NCBI GenBank assembly: GCA_017848755.1
Contig: JAFIHI010000126.1
Coordinates: forward strand, 1-54,238
Origin: Nakamurella sp.
GTDB lineage: Bacteria; Actinomycetota; Actinomycetes; Mycobacteriales; Nakamurellaceae
DNA: 54,238 nt
Reading direction: 5' to 3'
Shown here in pieces: positions 27,332 to 35,050 of the stretch. Every line of letters starts with the position of its first letter. The stretch's first letter is position 1. The position numbers and the translations under genes were made by a program. Below the pieces are notes generated by a model, which worked only from the letters and a program-made list of their open reading frames with translations, had not been told where the DNA came from and did no database searches.

Positions 27332-27341
27332 TAGTATACTA
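27332..27341. promoter_or_regulatory. Putative GntR operator, site 4
   Basis: TAGTATACTA is a perfect 10-bp palindrome in the divergent region between the SDR/ligase unit (start 27282) and the aldehyde dehydrogenase (start 27487). Read on the other strand it contains CTAGTATAC, the same core as site 3. Confidence 0.6.
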
Positions 27342-27486
27342 GCATCATTGAAGAGATTCGGCTTCGATCGTTTGCGGGTTTTGAGGTCCGCAGCGTCGTT
27401 CATGCAGCAGGTTGGCGGCTCGGGCGACGCGCGTCGGGTGCGCAGTCCGCCGATCGCTTTATGAAGGACTAGGGGAAGAAGGAAAC

Positions 27487-29010
27487 ATGACGTCGAGTGG
27501 CGTGTTGCCGTTGGTGCGGAGTTGGATTGGCGGGGTGACGAGGCCGAGTGGTTCGGGTCGGCGGTCCGTGGTGTTCAATCCGGCGACGGGGCGGCAGACG
27601 AAGGAACTGGACCTGGCGGACGATGCGACGATCGCGGCGGCGATCGCGACGGCTGCGGACGCGTTCCCGGCATGGCGGGATCTGTCGATCGGGCGGCGGC
27701 AGGCCGTGTTGTTCCGGTTCCGGGAGCTGCTTAGCTCCCGGGTGGACGAGTTGGCGCAGGTGATCACCTCGGAGCACGGCAAGGTCGTGTCCGATGCGGC
27801 CGGCGAGGTGCGGCGCGGTTTGGAGGTGGTGGACCTGGCGTGCGGATTCCCGAACCTGATCAAGGGCGGCTTCTCCGAAAACGCCTCGACAGGTATCGAC
27901 GTGTACACGATCAAACAGCCGCTCGGCGTCGTCGGGATCATCAGCCCGTTCAACTTCCCGGCGATGGTGCCCATGTGGTTCTTCCCGATCGCGATCGCGG
28001 TCGGGAACTGCGTCATCTTGAAGCCGAGCGAGAAGGACCCGTCGGCGGCAGTATGGCTGGCCCGCCTGTGGCAGGAGGCCGGCCTGCCGGACGGGGTGTT
28101 CACGGTGCTTCAAGGCGACAAGGCCGCCGTCGACGGCCTAATTGAAGCGCCGCAAGTGCGGGCGCTGTCGTTCGTCGGCTCGACACCGATCGCCCAGTAC
28201 GTCTACGAACAGGCCGCCAAACACGGCAAGAGGGTGCAGGCCCTGGGCGGGGCGAACAACCACATGTTGGTATTGCCCGACGCCGACCTGGACCTGGTCG
28301 CGGACAACGCGATCAACTCCGGCTACGGCTCGGCCGGGGAACGGTGCATGGCCCAGTCGGTGATCATCGTTATCGACAACGGCGTCGATTCCGCCGCCGA
28401 CGAGCTGGTCGCCAAGATTCGCAAGCGCATTGCCCAACTGAAAGTCGGTGACGGCCTCGGCGACGCCGACATGGGACCGCTCGTGACCGCCGCCCACCGA
28501 GACCGGGTCGCCGGCTACATCGACACCGCCGAGGCGGACGGCGCCGAGATCGTCGTCGACGGCCGCGGCTTCACCGTTAGCGGCGCCGAGGAAGGATTCT
28601 GGCTCGGCCCTACCCTGATCGACAGGATCCCGCTTAACTCCCGCGCCTACACGGAAGAAATCTTCGGCCCGGTGCTGTCGATCGTGCGCGTGAAAACGTT
28701 CGACGAGGCCATCGAGCTGATCAACTCCGGCCGCTTCGGCAACGGAACCGCGATCTTTACCAACGACGGCGGCGCCGCACGCCGCTTCCAAAACGAGGTG
28801 CAGGTCGGCATGATCGGCATCAACGTGCCCATCCCCGTCCCCGTTGCCTACCACTCGTTCGGCGGCTGGCGGGACTCCCTGTTCGGCTCCGCAAAGGCCT
28901 ACGGCACTGCCGGCTTCGACTTCTTCACCCAGGAAAAAGCCATCACCTCCCGCTGGCTCGACCCCGCCGAACACGGCGGCATCAACCTTGGGTTCCCTCA
29001 GACCGACTGA
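27487..29010 (+). CDS. mmsA: CoA-acylating methylmalonate-semialdehyde dehydrogenase family protein
   Basis: 507 residues from ATG 27487 behind GAAGAAGGAAAC. Aldehyde dehydrogenase features: GVVGIISPFNFPAMVPMWF, the NAD-binding block SFVGSTPIAQYVYEQAAKHG, and the catalytic Cys in GSAGERCMAQS (about residue 290). MmsA-type enzymes lack the general-base Glu and use CoA to give acyl-CoA. The KYLA-type C-terminus SFGGWRDSLFGSAKAYGTAG is kept. It would oxidise a semialdehyde from the pathway to acetyl- or propionyl-CoA. It is divergent from the SDR over a shared operator. Confidence 0.92.
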   Translation: MTSSGVLPLVRSWIGGVTRPSGSGRRSVVFNPATGRQTKELDLADDATIAAAIATAADAFPAWRDLSIGRRQAVLFRFRELLSSRVDELAQVITSEHGKVVSDAAGEVRRGLEVVDLACGFPNLIKGGFSENASTGIDVYTIKQPLGVVGIISPFNFPAMVPMWFFPIAIAVGNCVILKPSEKDPSAAVWLARLWQEAGLPDGVFTVLQGDKAAVDGLIEAPQVRALSFVGSTPIAQYVYEQAAKHGKRVQALGGANNHMLVLPDADLDLVADNAINSGYGSAGERCMAQSVIIVIDNGVDSAADELVAKIRKRIAQLKVGDGLGDADMGPLVTAAHRDRVAGYIDTAEADGAEIVVDGRGFTVSGAEEGFWLGPTLIDRIPLNSRAYTEEIFGPVLSIVRVKTFDEAIELINSGRFGNGTAIFTNDGGAARRFQNEVQVGMIGINVPIPVPVAYHSFGGWRDSLFGSAKAYGTAGFDFFTQEKAITSRWLDPAEHGGINLGFPQTD

Positions 29011-29267
29011 GTCTGCGAGATTAGCGGGGGCCCTCACCGGCGAACAACTTGCTCGCTGCGGTGAACTACTTGCGGCCTCGCGTCGTCCGGCGGAGCCCGC
29101 TCGTATTACGGCCACTAGGCCCAGCAGCCCGCCACGGCATCGCACACCCGGGGCAGTTCACCCTGACGAGCGACAGGTGACGCCAAGCGTCAGGTCTCAC
29201 GCGGCGCCGACAATGTTCCGGGCCGGCGAGACGTCACGTTCGGAGCTACACCGCAGCCGATTGCGTT
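29011..29267. other. Intergenic region with a short hairpin
   Basis: 257 bp between mmsA and the RES toxin (converging genes). TGACGC-CAA-GCGTCA at 29178-29192 is a perfect 6-bp stem and could end transcription weakly. No gene is supported. Confidence 0.4.
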
Positions 29268-29843
29268 CTACTCCGCCGGGAGGCGTGCCGCGACGCGGAT
29301 GCCGAAGGGAGCCGCGGACAACAGCGTGTCTGCCGGTATCGGGCGGCTGAAGCCGGGAAGCGGTGGTCGGCGTCGGCCTGCACGACCGAACCAGGCGATG
29401 CCGGTGAGCACGCTGCTCGGGTCGTGGCGTATGCGATAGCGGATTCCGTCGAATCCGGCGGTATGTAGCGCACGCGCCCAGGCGTGGGGCGCGGTGTAGT
29501 CGGCGGTCGCGCTCAATTCGGCTGTGACGCCGAAGGCGTAGGCGCTCGGTGCCGTGAGGTCTGCCAGGCGCACGTCGATCGGCAGCGATGCGGAAACCAG
29601 TCGGCGGCTGGCCAGGAAGCCTTCGGACAGGATCGTCAACCCGCGGGCAACTTCCAACAAGGCAGCCAGCGGATCCTCGGCCAGATAGCAGGCGCCGTGC
29701 GGCATCGGGAGGTCGAACCGGCCGGCACCGTCGGTGGCGAACCACCACGGCGAACGGCGACGCCGGTGGATCCGATATACGCGCGTCCCAGCCCGCAGGA
29801 TGCGCGCCGGGAATCCATCCAGATCTGCGGGCGGGCTGTTCAG
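29268..29843 (-). CDS. RES-domain toxin (MbcT-like NAD phosphorylase/ADP-ribosylase fold)
   Basis: 191 residues. The start is inferred to be CTG at 29843: RES proteins usually open with a short N-S-P-P-A-D-L-x-GFP segment, and LNSPPADLDGFPARI fits. CTG overlaps the antitoxin stop as CTGA. The RES triad is visible: the Arg in TRVYRIHRRRRSPWWF, the Glu in YLAEDPLAALLEV, and the Ser in RHDPSSVLTGIAWF. RES toxins degrade NAD in the cytoplasm. No ATG or GTG exists near the expected start. Confidence 0.8.
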   Translation of the reverse strand: MNSPPADLDGFPARILRAGTRVYRIHRRRRSPWWFATDGAGRFDLPMPHGACYLAEDPLAALLEVARGLTILSEGFLASRRLVSASLPIDVRLADLTAPSAYAFGVTAELSATADYTAPHAWARALHTAGFDGIRYRIRHDPSSVLTGIAWFGRAGRRRPPLPGFSRPIPADTLLSAAPFGIRVAARLPAE

Positions 29844-30346
29844 CGCGCAAGCCTTGTCGCGGTGCGCTGTGCAGCGGCCACGATCGTGCCGACCGCGGTC
29901 GGATCGGCCAGCAGCGATGCTGGCGTGGCGCCATCCAGCTCGTCCTGGCCGGTCGCGAGCCATGTCGCCACCGTGTAGGAATCCACGCCCGAGGTTTCGA
30001 ACGCCGCGAGCACGTCGCCGATCACCGGATACCCGCGGCCGGTGTCCGGATCGAACTGGAAGGCCGGAAATGCCATCGACCCGCCATCACGCCGAAGGCC
30101 GAGGAGCCGGTGCCGGGCAACGAGATCGTAGACGGCCTGCCTGGTGGAGACCCCGAGCAGTTGCATCACGCCCTTGACATCCAGCAGTTCGCCGAGGTGC
30201 TCCCGCCACGCGGTCGCGCCTTGCACCAACAGCGCGGCGCGGCGACCCACCTCCTCCGCTTCGCTGGCGGTGACGCCCGCGAGCGCACCCCGAGTCAGAA
30301 GCGTCTCCCGGAACGCCTCCACAGCGGTATCGACAGCGGCAGTCAT
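29840..30346 (-). CDS. Xre/MbcA/ParS-type antitoxin (DUF2384)
   Basis: 168 residues from ATG 30346. The central helices (LLDVKGVMQLLGVSTRQAVY) form a helix-turn-helix. The C-terminal part, DVLAAFETSGVDSYTVATW followed by LDGATPASLLADPTAVGTIV, is the MbcA/ParS toxin-binding domain whose tail plugs the RES active site. It is upstream of the toxin and overlaps it by 4 bp. Direct repeats TTGACA-gttc-TTGACA just upstream (30379-30396) could belong to the promoter. Confidence 0.82.
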   Translation of the reverse strand: MTAAVDTAVEAFRETLLTRGALAGVTASEAEEVGRRAALLVQGATAWREHLGELLDVKGVMQLLGVSTRQAVYDLVARHRLLGLRRDGGSMAFPAFQFDPDTGRGYPVIGDVLAAFETSGVDSYTVATWLATGQDELDGATPASLLADPTAVGTIVAAAQRTATRLAR

Positions 30347-30491
30347 AGACACATGGTGCGCGGGGATCACGACCTGTGTCAAGAACTGTCAAGTCGGTAG
30401 TGCTCACGGCAACGGCGCCTGGGGGCCGCCACCTGTTGGTGAGGGGCGTGCGCGTCAGCGTGTGCCCCGCGACGAATGCTAGGTGGTGGCG

Positions 30492-30947
30492 ATGCCCGGC
30501 GTGTTCGAAGAGACCGTCCCGGTGCCCGTGGTGTGGGCCGAGCTGTCGGCCGGTGAGGCGTTCGACAATTGGATGGACTTGAAGCATTGGGTGACGTGGC
30601 TGGTGCGACGGTTTCGACTGCGCCCCAAGGAGATCCCGCCGTGCTGGTTCCGGCATGGCGCGGTCGTCGAGGAACTGACTGCCCTATGGGGTGCCTACCG
30701 CGTCGCCTACGCCGAGGACCAGCCGGCGACCTCGGCCGCAGATTGGCTGCGCATCCTGGCCGACACCCGTGCGCACCTGGCGGAGTGGATGGCTCGCGCC
30801 GGGTGCACCGTCGCCGAACACCGCGACGATCCCGAGGTCGCGTGGCCCGCCGACGACTCCGTGTTAGGCCGGTTCGTCGGTGCGGATTGCGCGGCGCGAA
30901 ACGCGCCGCCGAACGGCGTCATACCGGAAACCGGAGCGTTGCGATGA
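30492..30947 (+). CDS. DUF4913-like hypothetical protein
   Basis: 151 residues from ATG 30492 behind AGGTGG. It has a Trp-rich central block: DNWMDLKHWVTWLVRRFRL, then PPCWFRHGAVVEELTALWGA, and SAADWLRILADTRAHLAEWM. This resembles DUF4913 proteins that accompany conjugation genes on actinobacterial plasmids; the family call is by pattern only. Soluble, no signal peptide. Its stop overlaps the next start (ATGA), so the two are coupled. Confidence 0.6.
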   Translation: MPGVFEETVPVPVVWAELSAGEAFDNWMDLKHWVTWLVRRFRLRPKEIPPCWFRHGAVVEELTALWGAYRVAYAEDQPATSAADWLRILADTRAHLAEWMARAGCTVAEHRDDPEVAWPADDSVLGRFVGADCAARNAPPNGVIPETGALR

Positions 30948-31882
30948 TCAGCCAACCCGCCACAGGCTCCGAAACCGCGCCGGACATCACCGATCTCGTG
31001 CCGCACGCGCGCCACATCCACCCGGCCGAACTTCGGACCGGCGATCTCCTGTTCGACACGGCCGGCTCGCTGCAGGCCATCGCGGCGGCGACCAACTTGC
31101 AGGGCGGCAGGATCGTCTCCGCCCAACTCACGAACAACCATCGCGTCTGGTTCTGGAACGACGAATCGATCATCGCGATCCTTCGCCGCGACGAGGCCCC
31201 GCGGATCACACTGCACGAGCGGGTCTTCGACTCATACGACGAAGCCGGCTGGGCGGATGGCGATCCGCGCGTCATGGACGCCGAAACCGAGACACTCGTT
31301 TGGGAGCCGAATGACGGCAATCCGATCGGCTGGGCGCTGGGCATCCTGGACCGCCACGGAACGCTGGAGCCGTCGTCATCACCGCCCTTCACGAAGCGCA
31401 CCTGGTATTCGGGCAGCGGCATCGACTTCGCGCGCAGCGGCGCCACTGTCGACACATCGGCGCACCTAGCTGGGTTCACGCGCGCCGAGATGCAGCAGAT
31501 CGGCGCGCGGATCACCGCCCCGCGACCAGCCCCGCGAACCACGCCCCAGATAAGGCAGATACAGCACGGCATCGTCCGGCAGCGTTCTGCGTTTCCCCTG
31601 TTTTCGTGGAGGGTTTCGTTATGCTGCGGCCGGTTGGTCGTCAGCGTATCGGGCCTCGTAGAGGTCCGGGGGTTGCATGCTGGCGGTGCTGTGCCGTCGG
31701 CGGGTGTTGTAGAACTCGTAGCACCAGGCGCCGACCACGTGCCTGGCCTCGGCTTTCGTGGCGAACCGGTGCCGAGAGCGGACCTCGTGTTCCAGGGTGG
31801 AGAAGAACGATTCCGCCGCTGCGTTGTCGAAGCAGGACCCGACCCGTCCCATGGACTGCCGGATCCCTTGTGTGCGGCATAG
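30944..31882 (+). CDS. Hypothetical protein with 3' end replaced by IS insertion
   Basis: The native part is 217 codons (30944-31594); the frame now runs 95 codons into the IS3 element, antisense to its transposase. Without the element, and with one copy of the 3-bp TTT, the gene would end PFPTT-stop at 32862-32864, giving 222 residues. The protein has a DLVPHARHIHPAELRTGDLLFD start and QLTNNHRVWFWNDESIIAIL block, Trp-rich and probably soluble. No family recognised. Coupled to the DUF4913-like gene, hence a likely plasmid maintenance or transfer accessory. Confidence 0.7.
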   Translation: MISQPATGSETAPDITDLVPHARHIHPAELRTGDLLFDTAGSLQAIAAATNLQGGRIVSAQLTNNHRVWFWNDESIIAILRRDEAPRITLHERVFDSYDEAGWADGDPRVMDAETETLVWEPNDGNPIGWALGILDRHGTLEPSSSPPFTKRTWYSGSGIDFARSGATVDTSAHLAGFTRAEMQQIGARITAPRPAPRTTPQIRQIQHGIVRQRSAFPLFSWRVSLCCGRLVVSVSGLVEVRGLHAGGAVPSAGVVELVAPGADHVPGLGFRGEPVPRADLVFQGGEERFRRCVVEAGPDPSHGLPDPLCAA

Positions 31883-32519
31883 CTTCATGAAATCCGTTGC
31901 GGTGTAGGTGCTTCCGCGATCCGAGTGGAAGATCACATTCGCGATTGCGGCCTTGCCGCCGCGCACCGCGACGGCGATCTTGATCGCATCGGCGCACAGC
32001 TCGGCGTCGGGGTGCTCGCCGATCGGGCAGGCCAGCAGCTTGCGGGAGAACAGGTCGATCACGGTGGCCATGTAAAGCTTGCCTTCGCCGGTTTCGATCT
32101 CGGTGACGTCACCCACCCACGTGACGTTCGGTGCCAGCGCGGTGAAGTCTCGCCTGACCAGGTCGCCGAACTTCGCGGCTTTGCGGTCCTGGCGGGTTAA
32201 TCCCTTGCGGCGCTTGCGTTTCCGGCCGAACAGGCCCTGGCGAGCCATCGAGTCGGCCACCGTGTTCACCGACACCACCCAGCCGGCCTCGACCAGGTCA
32301 GTGTGCAACCGCGGCGACCCGTACGTGTCACCCGACGCGTGGAACCGGGATGCGATCTCCGCATCCAGCTCGGCGCGCCGCCGGCGGCGCGGCGCCACGG
32401 GGCCTTGGCCTGCCCCACTTGTCGAACCTGGAGACGGACAGCCCGAGGATCGCGCAGCACACCGCCACCGGGACGCGGTAGAAGGCCCTCTGGTCCGCGA
32501 CGAAGCGTGCCACGCTCAC
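31619..32519 (-). pseudogene. IS3-family transposase OrfB with a one-base frameshift
   Basis: Start GTG 32519 overlaps the orfA stop (GTGA). The first 38 residues (VARFVADQRAFYRVPVAVCC ...) and the remaining 260 lie in different frames. The span is 901 bp, one more than a multiple of three. Deleting one base from CCCC at 32413-32416 gives KWAGQGPVAPRRRRRAELDAEI, a smooth join. The DDE core is intact downstream: WVGDVTEIETG, FHSDRGSTY, AAAESFFSTLEHE. Either a recent inactivation or a sequencing slip. Confidence 0.85.
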
Positions 32520-32806
32520 TTCGTCGCCTCCTTCACCCACAGGACCACGGAGCGCTTGAGCACATCACGCTCCATCCGCAGCTCCGCGTTCTCGGCACGC
32601 AGCCGCTTGAGCTCGGCGACGTCATCTTTCGACAGCCCGTCCGTACCCTCCCGCTCGGCGCGGTCCTTATCGACCCAATTCCCGAGCGTGCCCGCGTTGA
32701 TTCCCAGGTCACGGGCTATCTGGGCGATCGGTTTCGACGACTCACGCACGAGCCGAACCGCGCCCTCCTTGAACTCCTGATCGAACTTCCTGCGCATCTC
32801 TGGCAT
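32516..32806 (-). CDS. IS3-family transposase OrfA
   Basis: 96 residues: KFDQEFKEGAVRLVRESSKP then a helix-turn-helix (IAQIARDLGINAGTLGNWVD) and a coiled coil (LKRLRAENAELRMERDVLKR). It is homologous to the partial OrfA at 54145 and, more distantly, to that at 8755. Confidence 0.9.
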   Translation of the reverse strand: MPEMRRKFDQEFKEGAVRLVRESSKPIAQIARDLGINAGTLGNWVDKDRAEREGTDGLSKDDVAELKRLRAENAELRMERDVLKRSVVLWVKEATK

Positions 32807-32950
32807 GCCTACTCCTTATAGAGCATGCCTCCACGAAAAAAGGGGATTTCCATTCCCCACAACGTAGCGCGCAAGCCGGACGGAGCCGCTGACCGGCCCA
32901 ATCCCCCACCTGCCTGTCAGCGCAGGCGCATTTCCCGTCGGAGGTTCGTC

Positions 32951-34417
32951 ATGGCAGCTCAGCCCGATCCGTCACCGGCCGCGCGGCCGGTGACGGTGAT
33001 CCTCGATCCGCGCGTCGCGTATGTGGGGTTCGGCCCCGATGACGGTGATCTCGCCCGGATGGCCCGAAGCGTCGGCGCCGACGACGTTCTCGACGATCTC
33101 GCCGACGCGGCAGAACAGCTGGATCATGCGTACCGGCGGGCATGGGAGGCCGCGGCGCGCCGAATCGCACCCGATATGGACTGGAACGTGTCCGCGCCGT
33201 ACCACCAGCCGGTGGGCGATTTCGCGCTGCTGCCGATGATCGCGCAAACCGACCGCGGGGCGCCCGTGACTGTCGGCCTACTCGCGCAGGTGTCGGCTGC
33301 GGTCGCCGTGGAAGCCGAGACGCTGAGCGCCGGCAATACCCGATGGGCCGTCATCGATGGCGGCCGGATGGTCGGATCGGCGACCGTGCCGTGGACGATC
33401 GGATCCTTCCAGGACCGGCAGGTCGCGGACGCTGCGTCACGTCTCGCAGCATCGTCGGAGCTGTTGCGCAGCAACGAGTATGACGGGATCCGTCTCGGCT
33501 TGTTCGAGCCATCCGGTGAGCTCGGAGCCGACGCGGGCCAGTTGGGCTACATACTGACCGACCGGGGAATGCCGATGTTCGCCGGGGTCGATTTCCGTCC
33601 GTCACCGCTGCACGCGGTCGATTCCGATAGGACCGTCGAGGCGCTGGTCGAGTTCCTGGCGCTTCGCGAGGGCGACACCGATGACGAATACTTCTCGAAA
33701 TACACCGAGCGGCAACGGTTCTGGATCGCAGGCAGCGGCGCGGACCGGCTACACGAGCTTGTCGCCGAGCTTCCCGGCGACACCGAGTACCGTCGTCTGA
33801 TGCGCGAGGAAGCCGTCGATACCGGCGGCGACCTCGTCGCCGGCCTGTGGCAGGTCAAACCCCTTGCGCGGACGGATCTTCCGACAGTGCTGCTCATCGC
33901 ATCGAATGCCGATACCGCACGCGAGCAGTACCCCGGCTATGTGGCCGCGTGGCTGGAAGACACCGGGCGGGGCATCGATCTCGACGATGACCTGTTCCCC
34001 GTGCTCGACGCGGAGCAACACGAGTCCGTTGGCGCGCCGAGCCGAACGGTGATCGCCTCCGTGCGCGGGCAGCAGACGCTCGACTGGGCCGTGGAACACA
34101 CGAATCACTGGGGGCTGGACGCCGTCATCCCCGTCGACAATCTCGTCAACCGACCGCCGCTGAACATCCCCGCGACCGGCGTCGCGATCGTCGCCATCCG
34201 AAACGCCCGCGCCGTCGCCCACGACGGCGCACACGTCGACGCCTACAACCGGTCCCGCGTGATCGCGTTGGCCGGTTCGCACGTCGAGATCCACCCCGGC
34301 GCCTGCGTCGACCGGCGCCGTGGCAGCCGGGTGGTAGCGGCCGTCGACGTGCGTCCGCCACGGGACTTGACGGCTGTGTGCACCCGGCAGTCGAGTCGGG
34401 GTGGGCTCAGCCGGTAG
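32951..34417 (+). CDS. Large hypothetical protein
   Basis: 488 residues from ATG 32951 with GGAGG 6 nt upstream; a longer frame begins inside the IS repeat and is rejected. Acidic and mostly soluble. There is no signal peptide or membrane span. A central region is rich in Asp/Glu (FLALREGDTDDEYFSKYTER). The C-terminal 70 residues (DAYNRSRVIALAGSHVEIHP) look like a short beta-repeat. It does not match a family I know. It is convergent with the Tad operon and downstream of the IS-disrupted pair, probably an element-borne accessory gene. Confidence 0.65.
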   Translation: MAAQPDPSPAARPVTVILDPRVAYVGFGPDDGDLARMARSVGADDVLDDLADAAEQLDHAYRRAWEAAARRIAPDMDWNVSAPYHQPVGDFALLPMIAQTDRGAPVTVGLLAQVSAAVAVEAETLSAGNTRWAVIDGGRMVGSATVPWTIGSFQDRQVADAASRLAASSELLRSNEYDGIRLGLFEPSGELGADAGQLGYILTDRGMPMFAGVDFRPSPLHAVDSDRTVEALVEFLALREGDTDDEYFSKYTERQRFWIAGSGADRLHELVAELPGDTEYRRLMREEAVDTGGDLVAGLWQVKPLARTDLPTVLLIASNADTAREQYPGYVAAWLEDTGRGIDLDDDLFPVLDAEQHESVGAPSRTVIASVRGQQTLDWAVEHTNHWGLDAVIPVDNLVNRPPLNIPATGVAIVAIRNARAVAHDGAHVDAYNRSRVIALAGSHVEIHPGACVDRRRGSRVVAAVDVRPPRDLTAVCTRQSSRGGLSR

Positions 34418-34450
34418 ACCTGCCGGCCGCGCGATCCACGACCCCCGATG

Positions 34451-35050
34451 TCAGACCAGTAACACGGCCGCGAGCAGCCCGGTGAGGAATGCAGGCCCGA
34501 GGGCCATCCGGCCCTTGCGTCGCAGCCGACCCATCCCAAGTGCGAGCGCAATGACGACTTGAGTGGCGAGAATGCCGATCGCGACTGCCAGCCAGGAGAG
34601 CCAGCCCAACAGGATGCCGCAGGTGACGGCGAGTTTGACGTCGCCCAGGCCGTAGCCGCCGCGGACGGTGAGCGCCCAGAGCAGGATCCAGCAGCCGAAG
34701 ATCGCACCGCTGGCTGCGGCGATCCATGGATTCCCGGCACCGGTCAGGGTTGTGACCGTTGAAAGCGCCGCGAGCGCGAACACGCCTGCACCGACGGTCG
34801 GGGCGTTCGGCAGCCGCTGTTCGGTGGCATCGACCGCGGCTGCGACGAGAACTGCAGCCATGCTGATGGCGTAGACGGCGGCCGCTGCTATGGGTCGGAT
34901 CAGCACCGCGACCGCTCCGACCGTGACCGATCCGGCCGCGAGCGTTGCCCAGCCCGCCGCGTGCGGCCGCACGGTGCGAAAGCGGCTGCGTTGCGCCAGG
35001 AAGTGGATGAGTGGCGCCGTCACGAATCCGGCGGTGGCACCCCAGATCAC
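34451..35050 (-). CDS. A24-type prepilin peptidase (TadV/CpaA-like)
   Basis: 199 residues from GTG 35050, overlapping the stop of the LysM-BTAD gene (GTGA). Six to seven membrane helices. The two catalytic Asp sites of A24 aspartic peptidases are visible: AAAVDATEQRLPN and GGYGLGDVKLA (GxGD motif). It cleaves the leader of Flp-type pilins; its substrates are probably the small pilin at 39854 and the TadE-like proteins. Last gene of the operon. Confidence 0.9.
   Translation of the reverse strand: MIWGATAGFVTAPLIHFLAQRSRFRTVRPHAAGWATLAAGSVTVGAVAVLIRPIAAAAVYAISMAAVLVAAAVDATEQRLPNAPTVGAGVFALAALSTVTTLTGAGNPWIAAASGAIFGCWILLWALTVRGGYGLGDVKLAVTCGILLGWLSWLAVAIGILATQVVIALALGMGRLRRKGRMALGPAFLTGLLAAVLLV

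Larger units (their letters stand above)
31594..32846 (-). mobile_element. IS3-family insertion sequence (about 1.25 kb)
   Basis: Inverted repeats TCCCCTGTTTTCGTGGAGG (31594-31612, outer base uncertain) and CCTCCACGAAAAAAGGGGA (32828-32846) differ at one position. TTT flanks both sides (31592-31594 and 32847-32849; exact edges can shift by one base). It carries orfA (intact) and orfB (frameshifted) on the minus strand and sits near the 3' end of the 30944 gene. Confidence 0.88.

Noticed and set aside
28138..29145. 335-residue minus-strand frame opposite mmsA
   Set aside because: Antisense shadow of the intact aldehyde dehydrogenase; codon-bias artefact of GC-rich DNA.
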